Notes under the pieces: model-generated
The model's database searches: none
Seen by the model: only the letters and a program-made list of their open reading frames with translations
What the model was told of the DNA's origin: nothing
Position numbers and translations under genes: made by a program
Assembly (NCBI GenBank): GCA_003167415.1
Contig: PMTF01000004.1
Span: forward strand, 1 to 64,000
Direction: 5' to 3'
DNA: 64,000 bases
DNA from: Acidimicrobiaceae bacterium
GTDB lineage: Bacteria; Actinomycetota; Acidimicrobiia; Acidimicrobiales; RAAP-2
Part shown: piece by piece, positions 29,338 through 39,672 of the stretch
Position numbering within the stretch: position 1 is the first letter of the stretch
Layout: the number at the start of each line of letters is the position of its first letter

Positions 29338-29557
29338 TAGTGAAGAGTTGAGGCGTTCGTCGCCCCAGCGATCCTCAGTTGCCTCACCGGTTCAAGAGCG
29401 AAGACGCGGCTATCCCTAATTGTCACGCTTTTGCGATTGATAACCGGCATCTTCCAATCCTCCTTCGTCTTGGCGAGAATACTGAAGTAGGCGCACGTGA
29501 GGTGCTTGTCGCCCATCAGAGGATAAGGATAACAATCGATCGCTAAGAAAATCCGCA

Positions 29558-30955
29558 TCAGGCAGTGCCGAGGCGCTTGGAGGACCCGACCTTGCGATCC
29601 ACAATCGAGGTTCTCCTCAGGTCGAAAACTACGAATACGCATCCGCATAACTGCATTGCAAGAAAAGCCCATCCGACGGCGCTGATGCCGAGCTCAGGAA
29701 GAAAAATCCAGGACAACACCACTATGCCGAGTCCCATTCCCACGTTGAGAGCCGCGCCAACAGCAAGCCTCCCCTGTACACGAAGCAGAGCAACGTAAAC
29801 GTTGGTTACCGCATCGGGGATTGAGGCGACAAGCACGATTCGTAAGAGTCCAACGCCGTGACGTTCGTATGCAGGACCGAATGCGGACAACATCAGCCCA
29901 CCGAGAAACAAGATCCCTATTGAACAAGGTACGATTATCGCTCCGATAACCCCTAAGGCCGCTCGAGCCTTCCCTAACAATTCGTGAGGGCTATGCGCAC
30001 CTTCGGCAAACAACGCTTGTGAAACCGAGGGAGAGATTATCAAGAAGATCCCGGCCATCATCCACGTCGTGTAAAAGTAGGCATTGTCACTCGCTGAGAG
30101 TCGCTCCGTCACTAGCAAGGGAACGACATACGGCAGGAGCGCCCCCCCCATGCCGATGAGTTGGTTACCCGCAAGACGAGACCGATGACCTAGCGCCGTT
30201 CTTATGAGGGTTGATGTTCGAGAGGGTCGTAACGGACTCGCTCGCCGGATTAGGAGAAATGCTCCGACTCCGACTCCGATGACGGAAGCCACGGCCCATG
30301 CGCTGAGCAAATTGAGCGAGTTGGCACCAGCCACCAACATGAAGAGCACGACGACGAGAAACTTGCTGACGGCTGCGACCATGTTTCGAACCACCATGTT
30401 TCCGGCGGCTCGCTCCGCGATGAAGACACTATCGAGTACGACGCCAGCAGTCGTGGCTATCGTCGCCACCGCAAAGAGCGCAGCATACGAGAATCTATGT
30501 AGAACTTCGAGATCTGGAGCGAAGAAAGGTAGTGCAAATATCGTCGCGCACGCCAACGTGAGACTCAGGACGACCGCAATCATGATCCCAGCCCAGAAAG
30601 TAACTGACCACCCTTCGGCGTCTTTATGCGAAGACATGGACTGAATGAGCATTCCAGAGACTCCAAGGCTCGATAGGAGGACCATGATGGTGCTCGCTGA
30701 GACAAGAGCCGCCGTCAGCCCAACTACGCTCGCAGGAAACAAGTGCGCAGCCACCAACCAGAAAACGAAACCGAACACTGAGTTAATGACCGTGGTGACC
30801 ATGATGAAGAGACTGTTACGAAGAAGTGAATCGTTGCGGACATGTTCAAATAACAATCGGGGGGACCGCCACAATCGACCCCGATGCCTTCGACTAACGC
30901 GCACGGTCAACGGTTTATCAGACACGTGATTTTTCTCTTTTGGAGTCGAGCACAT
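29558..30955 (-). CDS. polysaccharide flippase (Wzx/MATE-like)
   Basis: Polytopic; FVFWLVAAHLFPASVVGLTAALVSASTIMVLLSSLGVSGMLIQ typical of polysaccharide exporters. Confidence 0.82.
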   Translation of the reverse strand: MCSTPKEKNHVSDKPLTVRVSRRHRGRLWRSPRLLFEHVRNDSLLRNSLFIMVTTVINSVFGFVFWLVAAHLFPASVVGLTAALVSASTIMVLLSSLGVSGMLIQSMSSHKDAEGWSVTFWAGIMIAVVLSLTLACATIFALPFFAPDLEVLHRFSYAALFAVATIATTAGVVLDSVFIAERAAGNMVVRNMVAAVSKFLVVVLFMLVAGANSLNLLSAWAVASVIGVGVGAFLLIRRASPLRPSRTSTLIRTALGHRSRLAGNQLIGMGGALLPYVVPLLVTERLSASDNAYFYTTWMMAGIFLIISPSVSQALFAEGAHSPHELLGKARAALGVIGAIIVPCSIGILFLGGLMLSAFGPAYERHGVGLLRIVLVASIPDAVTNVYVALLRVQGRLAVGAALNVGMGLGIVVLSWIFLPELGISAVGWAFLAMQLCGCVFVVFDLRRTSIVDRKVGSSKRLGTA

Positions 30956-32194
30956 TCATTCGACTTGTCCCATCGGACGTTGCGCTGGTGAACAATCAAT
31001 GTCCTTCATTAGATTTTCGTAAAGCGTGACCGTCCGATTCCAGGAATGCGGATCTCGAAAACGTCGCCCTCGTAAAGCGGGAAGCAATCGAATGGCATCT
31101 CGGAGTGAAACAGGATCCCTGGGCGAAGAGAGTATGGCCCCCTCGTAATCCTTGACGGCCGCCGGAAGCCCCCCTACTGCAGTGATAACCAGAGGTAGTC
31201 CGTTACTCATTGCTACGTGAGCGGGAGAACTGGCTGACGACCGGTGATATGGCAGAACAACTGCGTCGGCGTTTGCAAAGTGAGCGACTACTTCGTCATC
31301 GTGTACGAAACGGTTGATCAATGTGATCCGTTGACGGTGCCGACTCTGTTGAATCAGTCGGACGGGCAGATCCCACCCCTCCCACGTTTCACCGACGACC
31401 GTCAACCAATAGCTCTTCACCTCTTCATCGTCGAAGAGATCAAAGGCGCGAACAAGATCCTCTAATCCTTTGTAGGGGCGAATTAAACCAAAGAACAATA
31501 GATTGAGAGTATCCGAGGGCGCTGAACGGTAACTGATCCCTGCTGAGATGCCAGTGGCATTTTTTGACGAATGGTGATCCAAAGGTCCATGAGGAATGAC
31601 AACGCAAGGACGTCCGCGTAATCGATAACTTTTGTTAACCGGCTCCCGGTCAGACTCGGAATGTATTACAAAGGCGGACACGAGCCTAAAGAAAGGCCGC
31701 CCCAAAACTGCAATCCATGCTCGGGCAAACGGGATTCTCTCTTCGCCGCTGTCAACGACCTCGTGAATTTCAACGATGATCGACGCTCCCTGAAGCCGGG
31801 CGAGAAGCGCTAAGGCGAGGTAAGTGTGGAGCACTGATCCCGTCCACCATTCGAAAATGACGACGTCAGGTTTCCACTTCTTAAATTTGATGAGATCGTG
31901 AAAGAAGTGCAATCCCCAGTACCAGTCGATGCCATTGAACACGTCTATCGCGGAGTCATAGTCCAGACGAGTTGAGGTAGTGCCGACGCGCGATCGTCCG
32001 GGATACAGGAATGTCGGGATGAGCCGGCGCATGGGGATGGCCGCGACCGTAAAGCGTTCGGCGAGAGCATTTGAGAGCCGAAGCGTGTAATAACTCATCG
32101 CACTGAGGAAGTGAGTATCTGCGCCAACCACCACCACCCGCCTCGGTCGTCCCGTCGAGCTATGGCTCGGTGGCGATGCAGAGCGATCAGTCAT
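30956..32194 (-). CDS. glycosyltransferase family 4
   Basis: LLFFGLIRPYKGLEDLVRAFDL; NADAVVLPYHRSSASSPAHVAMSNGLPLVIT. Confidence 0.85.
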   Translation of the reverse strand: MTDRSASPPSHSSTGRPRRVVVVGADTHFLSAMSYYTLRLSNALAERFTVAAIPMRRLIPTFLYPGRSRVGTTSTRLDYDSAIDVFNGIDWYWGLHFFHDLIKFKKWKPDVVIFEWWTGSVLHTYLALALLARLQGASIIVEIHEVVDSGEERIPFARAWIAVLGRPFFRLVSAFVIHSESDREPVNKSYRLRGRPCVVIPHGPLDHHSSKNATGISAGISYRSAPSDTLNLLFFGLIRPYKGLEDLVRAFDLFDDEEVKSYWLTVVGETWEGWDLPVRLIQQSRHRQRITLINRFVHDDEVVAHFANADAVVLPYHRSSASSPAHVAMSNGLPLVITAVGGLPAAVKDYEGAILSSPRDPVSLRDAIRLLPALRGRRFRDPHSWNRTVTLYENLMKDIDCSPAQRPMGQVE

Positions 32195-32281
32195 TAATGG
32201 AAGATCATTTCAAGCTCAACTCCGCCTTATCCAATGGCGTTCGTTCACTTCATCGTGTGACGGCTTCGCCATATGAAGCGA

Positions 32282-33499
32282 TCATCCTGTCTCGGTGGTG
32301 GGCTGTAGAAAGCGCACCGACTGAGACGAACGCGCGGTCCAAGGAGTCGTGACATTAATCGGCGTTCGAGGGGTTTGCAGGGGTACCGTCAACTCGCGCG
32401 ACTCAATGATGCGCTCCGCAAGTTCGCGCCACGCGTCGGGGCTTGGGAAGCCCAATTCGCCGAGTCTCAAGGCATGTTTCATCGCGACGTGAATTGACGT
32501 CGGTCGGTGCCCATCAGCCATAAGTCCGCCAACGTATCCGCGCCCCACGATGGGAGCCTTCGAGCTGGCGAGAACAACTGTTACGATGCCGCAGTCGACC
32601 GCCGTAGAGAACGCCCGCGAATCAAAATCCGGGTCGACCATGCTCAAGGTGGAGGAGGCGTTACAGAACTCACGAAGATCGCCAGCGGACATGTCGTCAC
32701 CAGAGAACTCCACGTGTCGTGCGTGATAACTGTTGGCGATGATGCTCTCCATGGCGCGTCCTTCGTGACGCATTGCGACTTGCAAGGTATATCTGTTGAT
32801 TCGAGCAACGGGAATTGCATCGAACGCCGCCATTAGAGCTGTCAACGTCTCGCCACTTCCACTCGGCAGGAAGGCTGTGAGTAGTTGCGGTCCGGGTCGA
32901 CGGCTTCGCCCGGTCAACGACAGAGCTCGATGCGCTTGCACCCGGGGCCTGTACGAACCGAATGCAGCGATGAGCTCGTTGGCTTCGTTAGCGTCTCCCA
33001 CCACAACTCGGTCGGCCTGGCGGAGCGTACCGACCAGTGAAACTGCTCGAGCTTCTCGTGATGGTGGAAGGCTCGCGCACAGGACGACCGTCGCGACTCC
33101 GGCCGATTTTGCCACCTGCAAGAATTCTCGAATCCACTCGTTGTCGATGCCCGGCCAGGCATAAGCGATTGCCAATCTTGTGTCCCGACCGATCCATTGA
33201 TGAAAAAACCTCTTTCGAGCCTTAGCGTTTCGCGGAGCTTGGTATCGTTGGTGACCGAAATGAAGTTCCGCGTCGTGAGTTGCGGCCAGCGAAGGAGCGC
33301 GGTGGAGACCCATCGTCGGATGGGTCCCAAGATCCACTTCAATGCGGCGAACTGGCGATGTTGTGGCCAGAGCCATAACGATTTCGGAGACAATAATTCC
33401 GGGAATCGTCAACGACGTTCCGGGTCCCGCCACCACAATGCACCTTTCATCACGGTCACTGGGCGCAGCTATGTTCTCGAGGTCAGACAGGCGCGACAC
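32282..33499 (-). CDS. hypothetical protein, GT-like, exopolysaccharide cluster
   Basis: 405-aa ORF syntenic with glycosyltransferases; glycosyltransferase-like overall layout but no clear motif. Confidence 0.5.
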   Translation of the reverse strand: MSRLSDLENIAAPSDRDERCIVVAGPGTSLTIPGIIVSEIVMALATTSPVRRIEVDLGTHPTMGLHRAPSLAATHDAELHFGHQRYQAPRNAKARKRFFHQWIGRDTRLAIAYAWPGIDNEWIREFLQVAKSAGVATVVLCASLPPSREARAVSLVGTLRQADRVVVGDANEANELIAAFGSYRPRVQAHRALSLTGRSRRPGPQLLTAFLPSGSGETLTALMAAFDAIPVARINRYTLQVAMRHEGRAMESIIANSYHARHVEFSGDDMSAGDLREFCNASSTLSMVDPDFDSRAFSTAVDCGIVTVVLASSKAPIVGRGYVGGLMADGHRPTSIHVAMKHALRLGELGFPSPDAWRELAERIIESRELTVPLQTPRTPINVTTPWTARSSQSVRFLQPTTETG

Positions 33500-33821
33500 G
33501 ATACCCTCTCAATTTCTCGATCACGATAAGACGGATGAAGCGAAGCACAAGGCCCAAGACACCACCCTTTCCGCGACGAGGCTCGAGAATGTATTGCACA
33601 TAAGGCCCCGGAACTTTCGCGACTCGCATGAAATCATCACCCGACCGACTTTTGACTTCAACGACGTCGACTCGATCAGGATTGGAGTTAGGAACGAATC
33701 CCCAGTACTCAATGTCGTCGCGAGTCGGTAAAAATGCGAATACCGAGAATCCCAAACACCTTTGGGCCCCCGACTGGCCACCCTTCAAATGAACAATTCG
33801 TACGGGGTCGGCTGGCTCCAC
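33483..33821 (-). CDS. hypothetical protein
   Basis: 112-aa ORF overlapping the start of 32282-33499; no family recognised. Confidence 0.35.
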   Translation of the reverse strand: MEPADPVRIVHLKGGQSGAQRCLGFSVFAFLPTRDDIEYWGFVPNSNPDRVDVVEVKSRSGDDFMRVAKVPGPYVQYILEPRRGKGGVLGLVLRFIRLIVIEKLRGYRVAPV

Positions 33822-34110
33822 TCATCTCCTCCGCATCAGCCCTCGCACATAAAGGCTTACAGACATTCACTTGAATGTCAATCTGAACCCAACCCTTAAA
33901 CACGTACCTGACAAATTCCATCATCTCGAAGCGCAGACTTGAGAGTTAGGGAACACAAAGGTTTTGGACGATTTGGTCATATCCGTGACGCAAAGTGCCA
34001 TTTCTCTTGAAACTACACGAATGGTATTTTGTGACTTGGCGCCACCATTTGACAATTTTTGTTTTGTTTGAGAGTGTTGTGAATGCAAGGGGCGACACGG
34101 AAAGACGGAA

Positions 34111-34872
34111 GTGGAAACTGTCAGACTTGATGATTCGTCGTCAAACACGGACAATGGTTTACTTACACGGAATGCGCACCGGAAGCCGAGCGTTTCAGTG
34201 ATGATACCTACGCTCAATGAAGCGCGGAATCTTCCGTACGTTTTGAATACCGTTCCCGATTGGGTGGACGAGGTCATCATTGTCGACGGACGCTCGACGG
34301 ACGACACGTTGCGAATAGCAAAGGCACTTCGGCCTGATATCCGGATCGTTTATGTGATCAAGCCGGGTAAAGGCGCGGCCATGAAGGCCGGCTTCGAGGC
34401 CGCCTCAAGTGATTTCATCATAGCTCTGGACGCTGACGGCTCAATGGACGGAGTTGAGATCGGTGCATTTCGCGACGCTCTCGAAGCTGGAGCGGATTAC
34501 GTCAAGGGAACTCGTTTCGGTCCAGGAGGCGGATCCGCCGACATCACTAAGTTCCGGCGTTTTGGCGACGGCGGTATTTGCCTGCTAATCAGATTGTTGT
34601 TTGGAGGCCGCTATACCGACGCGACGTATGGCTACATCGGTGTTAGAGCCGAGTCCGTGGAGAAGATCGGCATTGATTCAGATGGTTTCGAGGTCGAAAC
34701 GCTGATTGGGATTCGAGCGCATAGAGCTGGTCTTAGAACTACACAAGTCCCCTGCTTTGAGACGAGCCGAATTCATGGCACCAGCAATCTGCGCGCCCTC
34801 CGAGACGGTATTCGAATCTTCGTTGTCATTGTCAAAGAGAGATTCAGGAGAACTCGACATGCGGCGTCCTAG
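34111..34872 (+). CDS. glycosyltransferase family 2 (dolichol-P-mannose synthase-like)
   Basis: VSVMIPTLNEARNLPYVL; EVIIVDGRSTDDTL; GKGAAMKAGFEAASSDFIIALDADGSMDG. Confidence 0.88.
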   Translation: METVRLDDSSSNTDNGLLTRNAHRKPSVSVMIPTLNEARNLPYVLNTVPDWVDEVIIVDGRSTDDTLRIAKALRPDIRIVYVIKPGKGAAMKAGFEAASSDFIIALDADGSMDGVEIGAFRDALEAGADYVKGTRFGPGGGSADITKFRRFGDGGICLLIRLLFGGRYTDATYGYIGVRAESVEKIGIDSDGFEVETLIGIRAHRAGLRTTQVPCFETSRIHGTSNLRALRDGIRIFVVIVKERFRRTRHAAS

Positions 34873-35339
34873 TTTTCAATCCACGAACGAGGGCGTTTGC
34901 TTGGTCCGAATGGTCCTAGTCGCGGGCCAAGGTCGAAACTAAGCGTTCCCCGGATTGTGGTCTCGCAAATCGTAGGGGTGCTCGCCCAATGCCGTCCAGT
35001 GACAACCCGATTCACTTCTTTCCCCGCGAACACGCTTCCTGCTGACTCGAGGAGCTGCTTCTTCGACGCCGCGATCCGTCATGAACGTGAGTCATCACCA
35101 AAGTAATTCAACCGTTCTCGAGATTCCTTTTATTGAAAAATCTGAACACCATTACGTCGAGGTCCCTGGCAAAGCGGAATATGAACGCGAAGTGACACTT
35201 GGTCGAGCTCCGCGGTCGCGCTACTTCGAACCCACGATTGTTACTCCAACCAGGCTCGAATATACGACCTGTTGAGAATCTGTCGTGAGAGGTTTGCGTT
35301 GGTGATGCGAGGGTTGGAAGACATCTAAAGGGCACACTT

Positions 35340-36893
35340 TTGAGGAAAACTCCAACCTCCCGATTCGGGAACATAGCTGCGGCTACTGCTTTGATTACGG
35401 TGGCCTGCTTTGTTGCGTCACCAATACCCGTCGCAATGGGTAGCCCAACGGGGAACGTCTGGAATATCGCGACGGAGCCTTCGCCAACGGGGAGTTGGTA
35501 CGCAGTGAACTACGGCGACGGGCAGTGGGTCGCAATAGGTCACTCAGCAGATGTCGCCGACTCGCCCGACGGCTCGACTTGGACGGAATATCCCGTGCCG
35601 GCCGGATCTTGGCAGTCGGTTACGTATGGGAACGGGCACTTCGTGGCACTCTCATCGACAAGCGCGAGTCCTGAGGAGCTTGTCTCGACGAATGGGCACA
35701 ATTGGACTGCGGCCACTGGGCCGGCCGGTCCATGGACCGCTCTTACTTTCGGTGAGGGACGCTTTGAGGCGGTGAGTTCGGCCGGACAGATCGACACTTC
35801 GACGAATGGGATGCAGTGGACGGAAGCATGGCATCACAGTAACTATGACTTCACGTCGGTCGCCTACGGAAACGGGCGCTTCATTGCAGCTGACTCGGCC
35901 CAGGGCGCAGTATCGATCTCGACCAATGGCGTGAATTGGAGTCTCCTCTTTCCGGCGCCCAACACGGGGACAAAATGGGGAGCCGTCGTCTATGGCGAGG
36001 GCGAATTCGTGGCTCTCGATGGTTCGAGCTCTGGCTACATCGCGACGTCCGTGTACGGCAACGTCTGGACTCTTCATCAACTCTCTCCCGCTGAGGAGAT
36101 AGATGGCGCAACGTTCGGTTGCGGCAGCTTTGTCGGCGTCGGTCAGTCCACGGTGTCCACCGAAAATTTCATTTCGTCGACCTCCGGAACGGCGTGGACC
36201 ACCACCGCGGTGCCAATTGACACAACTTCAAACTGGACCGCCGTCGGCTACGGCGCTCATCGATTCGTCGCGGTCGATGCCTCAGGCAACATTGCCTGGT
36301 CGAGGACAATCGCCAACTGTTCCGCGATAATACCCACATCGCCGCAGCAGGTCTCTGGGAACATCCATAGTGGCAAGGTCTGGACCTACATGCATCCGCC
36401 TTCCAGCGCGGGCGGTGCGCCGGTCAACGGCTACCGCGTGAACATTTCCAAAGGAACGTTCACCAAGCAGTGCTCCGCACCTGTCTACTTTGAACCCAAC
36501 TGCATCATCGCCGGGCTCGTGAACCATCAGGTGTACTGGCTCACCGCGCAGTCGCACAATCGCTTCGGCTACTCGGTGCCGACGGACCCGGAGTTCGTAA
36601 TCCCGGTCGCCTCATTGAGCTTCAACGCAATGGCGTCAGAGCCGGTCGTCTCTCAAGGCGGCCCGGTCGTGGTGCAGGTCACGGGTGTTCGCGCCAACAA
36701 TGAGGGCATCTATCCAATCACCACAATCACGGTGCACGTTGGTGCGACAATCGTTTACTGCCATCCGAACCCCTTCGGCGAGTGCTTACTCACCGTCTCG
36801 AATCCAACCATCGGGACTGACTCGATCTACGCGACCTACACCGGTTACGGAACGTCGTATCAGTCGCCGACGTCGTACGTCAGGGTCGTTTAG
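35340..36893 (+). CDS. secreted beta-propeller-like repeat protein with FN3/Ig-like C-terminus
   Basis: TTG start, signal segment, seven ~40-aa repeats (W-x-AVxYGxGxFVAV...NGxxWT), then 'PVNGYRVNISKG' FN3-like segment. Confidence 0.7.
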   Translation: MRKTPTSRFGNIAAATALITVACFVASPIPVAMGSPTGNVWNIATEPSPTGSWYAVNYGDGQWVAIGHSADVADSPDGSTWTEYPVPAGSWQSVTYGNGHFVALSSTSASPEELVSTNGHNWTAATGPAGPWTALTFGEGRFEAVSSAGQIDTSTNGMQWTEAWHHSNYDFTSVAYGNGRFIAADSAQGAVSISTNGVNWSLLFPAPNTGTKWGAVVYGEGEFVALDGSSSGYIATSVYGNVWTLHQLSPAEEIDGATFGCGSFVGVGQSTVSTENFISSTSGTAWTTTAVPIDTTSNWTAVGYGAHRFVAVDASGNIAWSRTIANCSAIIPTSPQQVSGNIHSGKVWTYMHPPSSAGGAPVNGYRVNISKGTFTKQCSAPVYFEPNCIIAGLVNHQVYWLTAQSHNRFGYSVPTDPEFVIPVASLSFNAMASEPVVSQGGPVVVQVTGVRANNEGIYPITTITVHVGATIVYCHPNPFGECLLTVSNPTIGTDSIYATYTGYGTSYQSPTSYVRVV

Positions 36894-36988
36894 TGACGTT
36901 GCTCGGACGCCGAGCGAGAAATCGACGCAACTTGGCTTGACGCCCTGCCAATTTGGTCTAGCGGATGACCATTTGGCGAAACAGGCGA

Positions 36989-38698
36989 CTACGACAGCGT
37001 TGCGATCACGATAGCGATCTCGGATTGGCTGGAACCCGCTGCCGAAATGGATATCGTCCACCCCTTGAGTCCGAGCGCAGCGAGGCGGCCCTGTAAGTAC
37101 GTCGCCACCGCCTCGGCCCGCATACGGCCCAGCTCGATGTTCTTGGCCACGAGCGCCTTATTGCGCTCACTGGCCGCCGTGAGTTTGTCGCCGTAGCCAA
37201 GCAGGGCGAGCTGCGTGTCCCTCTTCGCCTTCACCTCGTCGGCGACGTTTTGAATCTGACTCTCCAGCGCTGGCGAAAGGGTTGACGATCCGAGAGCGAA
37301 GGGTCCGACTGTCGGCCCCGTGGGCGGCGGGGTGATCTTCTTGTTCTTCTTCCACTGGGCGTAAAGGGTGGTCGACGCTGCGAAGGAGTAGGCCGCGCCG
37401 TTCGTGTAGCTTGCGCCCGATCCGTTAACCTTGGTGTTCCAACTGGTGAAGGTGTAGCCGGCGCGCGTGAACAAACTGTTCGGCAATGCCGTTGGCGTGT
37501 TGTCACGCTCCGCGGCCATGGAACCAGTACCGCCATTGGCGTTGAACGTGACTGAATGTGTCGCCGCTTTGCCGGCCTGCCACTGGGCGTAGAGAGTGGC
37601 GGGCGTCGTGAACGGATAGATGGTGCCGTTCGCGTAGCTCACGCCTGATCCGTTGGCCGCGGTGTTCCACTTCGTGAAGGTGTAGCCGACGCGCGTGAAC
37701 TGATTGATCGTTAACGCCGTTGGCGTGCTGTCGGTCTCCACGGCCATGGTGCCCTCACCGCCGTTGGGGGTAAAAAAGACTGTGACTGTGCTGTTGCTCA
37801 CCGTGAGCGTGTAGGTCCACCTGCCAGCATTGCCATTAGCGTCGCGGTCGGTACCCGAGACCGTGTAGGACCCTGCGACGAGCGCGCCCGTCGTGGTGAT
37901 GACTCCGGCACCGCTTACTTTGAGACCAGTGCTGGACACGGTCGTGACGAAGGTGACCGCTCCGGTGTTGTTGACGACGGTGATGGGTCCAGGCGCGAAC
38001 GTGCTTGAGGCCGTCGACGTGGTGGCACCCGTGGTCGGAGACGTTTGAGTGATGGCGTTCGAAACCGTGAGCGTATAAGTCCAGGTGCCGGTGTCACCAC
38101 TCGTGTCACGGTCGGTGCCCGAGATCTTGTACACGCCCAGGTCGAGGCTGCCGGTGGTGGAAACCTGGTTGCCACTGAGCGTGAGCCCGTCTGAGCGGCT
38201 CGTTACGTTGAAGGTCACCGGGCCCGTGTTGTTCGCAACGGTGATGGGTACTGGTTGGAGAGTGGCCGACGCTGTTGTCGTCGTAACGCCGAAAGTTGGT
38301 GACGTTTGGGTGATGGTACCGTGGACCCCACTGCCGTTGACCGTGAGCGTGTACGTCCACGCGCCGGAGTCACCGTTCGTGTCACTGTCGGTGCCCGAGA
38401 CGGTATAGGCCCCCGCGGCCAACGTGCCGGCCGTCGTCACGCCGCCACTGCCGCTGACCGTCAAGTTCGTGCTCAGCGGGGAGGTTACGTAGGTCACCGC
38501 TCCCACGTTGCCCGAGACCGCCAGCGTGTCAGTGAAACCCGCGCTGCCTGCGACGTCGACGGCGCCCGAGGTTGGAGCAATCTGGGTAATTGCGCCGGCG
38601 GCCGACGCAAAGGGAGCGATCACGGCCATGCCGGCCAATGAAAGGGAAAGGGTGCATAGCCAAACTACGACCTTGACCGAAATCGCTCTCACCGCCAT
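36989..38698 (-). CDS. secreted protein with three N-terminal repeats, two InlB B-type repeats and OmpA-like C-terminal domain
   Basis: VTFNANGGTGSMAAERDNTPTALPNSLFTRAGYTFTSWNTKVNGSGASYTNG...LYAQW x2; C-terminal LALLGYGDKLTAASERNKALVAKNIELGRMRAEAVATYLQGRL. Confidence 0.75.
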   Translation of the reverse strand: MAVRAISVKVVVWLCTLSLSLAGMAVIAPFASAAGAITQIAPTSGAVDVAGSAGFTDTLAVSGNVGAVTYVTSPLSTNLTVSGSGGVTTAGTLAAGAYTVSGTDSDTNGDSGAWTYTLTVNGSGVHGTITQTSPTFGVTTTTASATLQPVPITVANNTGPVTFNVTSRSDGLTLSGNQVSTTGSLDLGVYKISGTDRDTSGDTGTWTYTLTVSNAITQTSPTTGATTSTASSTFAPGPITVVNNTGAVTFVTTVSSTGLKVSGAGVITTTGALVAGSYTVSGTDRDANGNAGRWTYTLTVSNSTVTVFFTPNGGEGTMAVETDSTPTALTINQFTRVGYTFTKWNTAANGSGVSYANGTIYPFTTPATLYAQWQAGKAATHSVTFNANGGTGSMAAERDNTPTALPNSLFTRAGYTFTSWNTKVNGSGASYTNGAAYSFAASTTLYAQWKKNKKITPPPTGPTVGPFALGSSTLSPALESQIQNVADEVKAKRDTQLALLGYGDKLTAASERNKALVAKNIELGRMRAEAVATYLQGRLAALGLKGWTISISAAGSSQSEIAIVIATLS

Positions 38699-39055
38699 GT
38701 GCGAAACATAGTACGAAATCCTACGAAAACACCCTCGACCTCACGATCCGCCGCGTCCCTCGAGGAGGTTCACTCGCGAGCAGCGCTGGCCTCGTTGACA
38801 AGTGGTCTTGGAACTGTGACCACGACTCTTGTGCTAATTCAACCGCTGGCCCACGCTCCGAAGTGAGGAAGGAAACGCGGGCATTGGATGCCGGCCGTCC
38901 CCCATCGCCCCGAAAACGCCGTCGCCTCGTTGGAGAGTCCCGCAATTACCCACAACATTTGGTTCGAGCTTCAATTCCGAACAACTCTGTCCTGGTGTTT
39001 AATATTCATCCAGAGTCAATTGACGCACTCGGATTTTCCCGAAATTGGAGAACTA

Positions 39056-39592
39056 GTGAATTGGTTCAATGAACCCTCGTCGTGGAGGGTGGAAGACAGT
39101 CACATCATTGTGCGCGCCGATGCGCAAACAGATTTTTTGCGGGTTACCGGCTACGGATACGTGCGCGACAATGCGCACATTTACGGCGAAACCCTTGACC
39201 CCGACTTCGACCTCACCGTGCGAATCAGCGGCGAGTACACCGAGCAGTACGACCAAGCGGGCGTTGCCGTACGGATGGATGAGCGTCACTGGATCAAGAC
39301 GGGCGTGGAACTCTTTGACGGCCGACTTCGCTTCAGCACGGTCGTCACGGTCGACAACTCTTCGTGGATGTTCGCTGATCTGCCCGAGGACTTCACCACC
39401 CTCAACTTGTCACTGGCTCGACGAGGTGACGCGATGGAAATTAGCTACTCCACCGATACCGACAAGTTGGCGTTAGCTTCGGTGGTCTACGTGCAGCCGC
39501 GCACCGAGGCGTTGGCGGGTGTGATGTGCGCCTCGCCTCAGGGCGAAGGCTTCGCGGCATCATTTTTCGATTTCGAACTCCGCGCCTGTTGA
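39056..39592 (+). CDS. DUF1349 domain protein
   Basis: VNWFNEPSSWRVEDSHIIVRADAQTDFLR...YDQAGVAVRMDERHWIKTGVELFDGRLRFSTVVT; GTG start at 39056. Confidence 0.75.
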   Translation: MNWFNEPSSWRVEDSHIIVRADAQTDFLRVTGYGYVRDNAHIYGETLDPDFDLTVRISGEYTEQYDQAGVAVRMDERHWIKTGVELFDGRLRFSTVVTVDNSSWMFADLPEDFTTLNLSLARRGDAMEISYSTDTDKLALASVVYVQPRTEALAGVMCASPQGEGFAASFFDFELRAC

Positions 39593-39672
39593 TCGGCAAC
39601 GGTTTCGCGTGCGTGCGGGCATCGAGTACCCCACTTCAACCCGTCGAGGGTAAATACGCCGACGACACGTTT

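Noticed and set aside
29337-29672. 111-aa minus-strand ORF between membrane protein and flippase
   Set aside because: Overlaps the flippase 3' end, no motifs; not supported as a gene.
36901-36915. GCTCGG-ACG-CCGAGC hairpin between convergent genes
   Set aside because: Short stem with no T tract; not enough to call a terminator.
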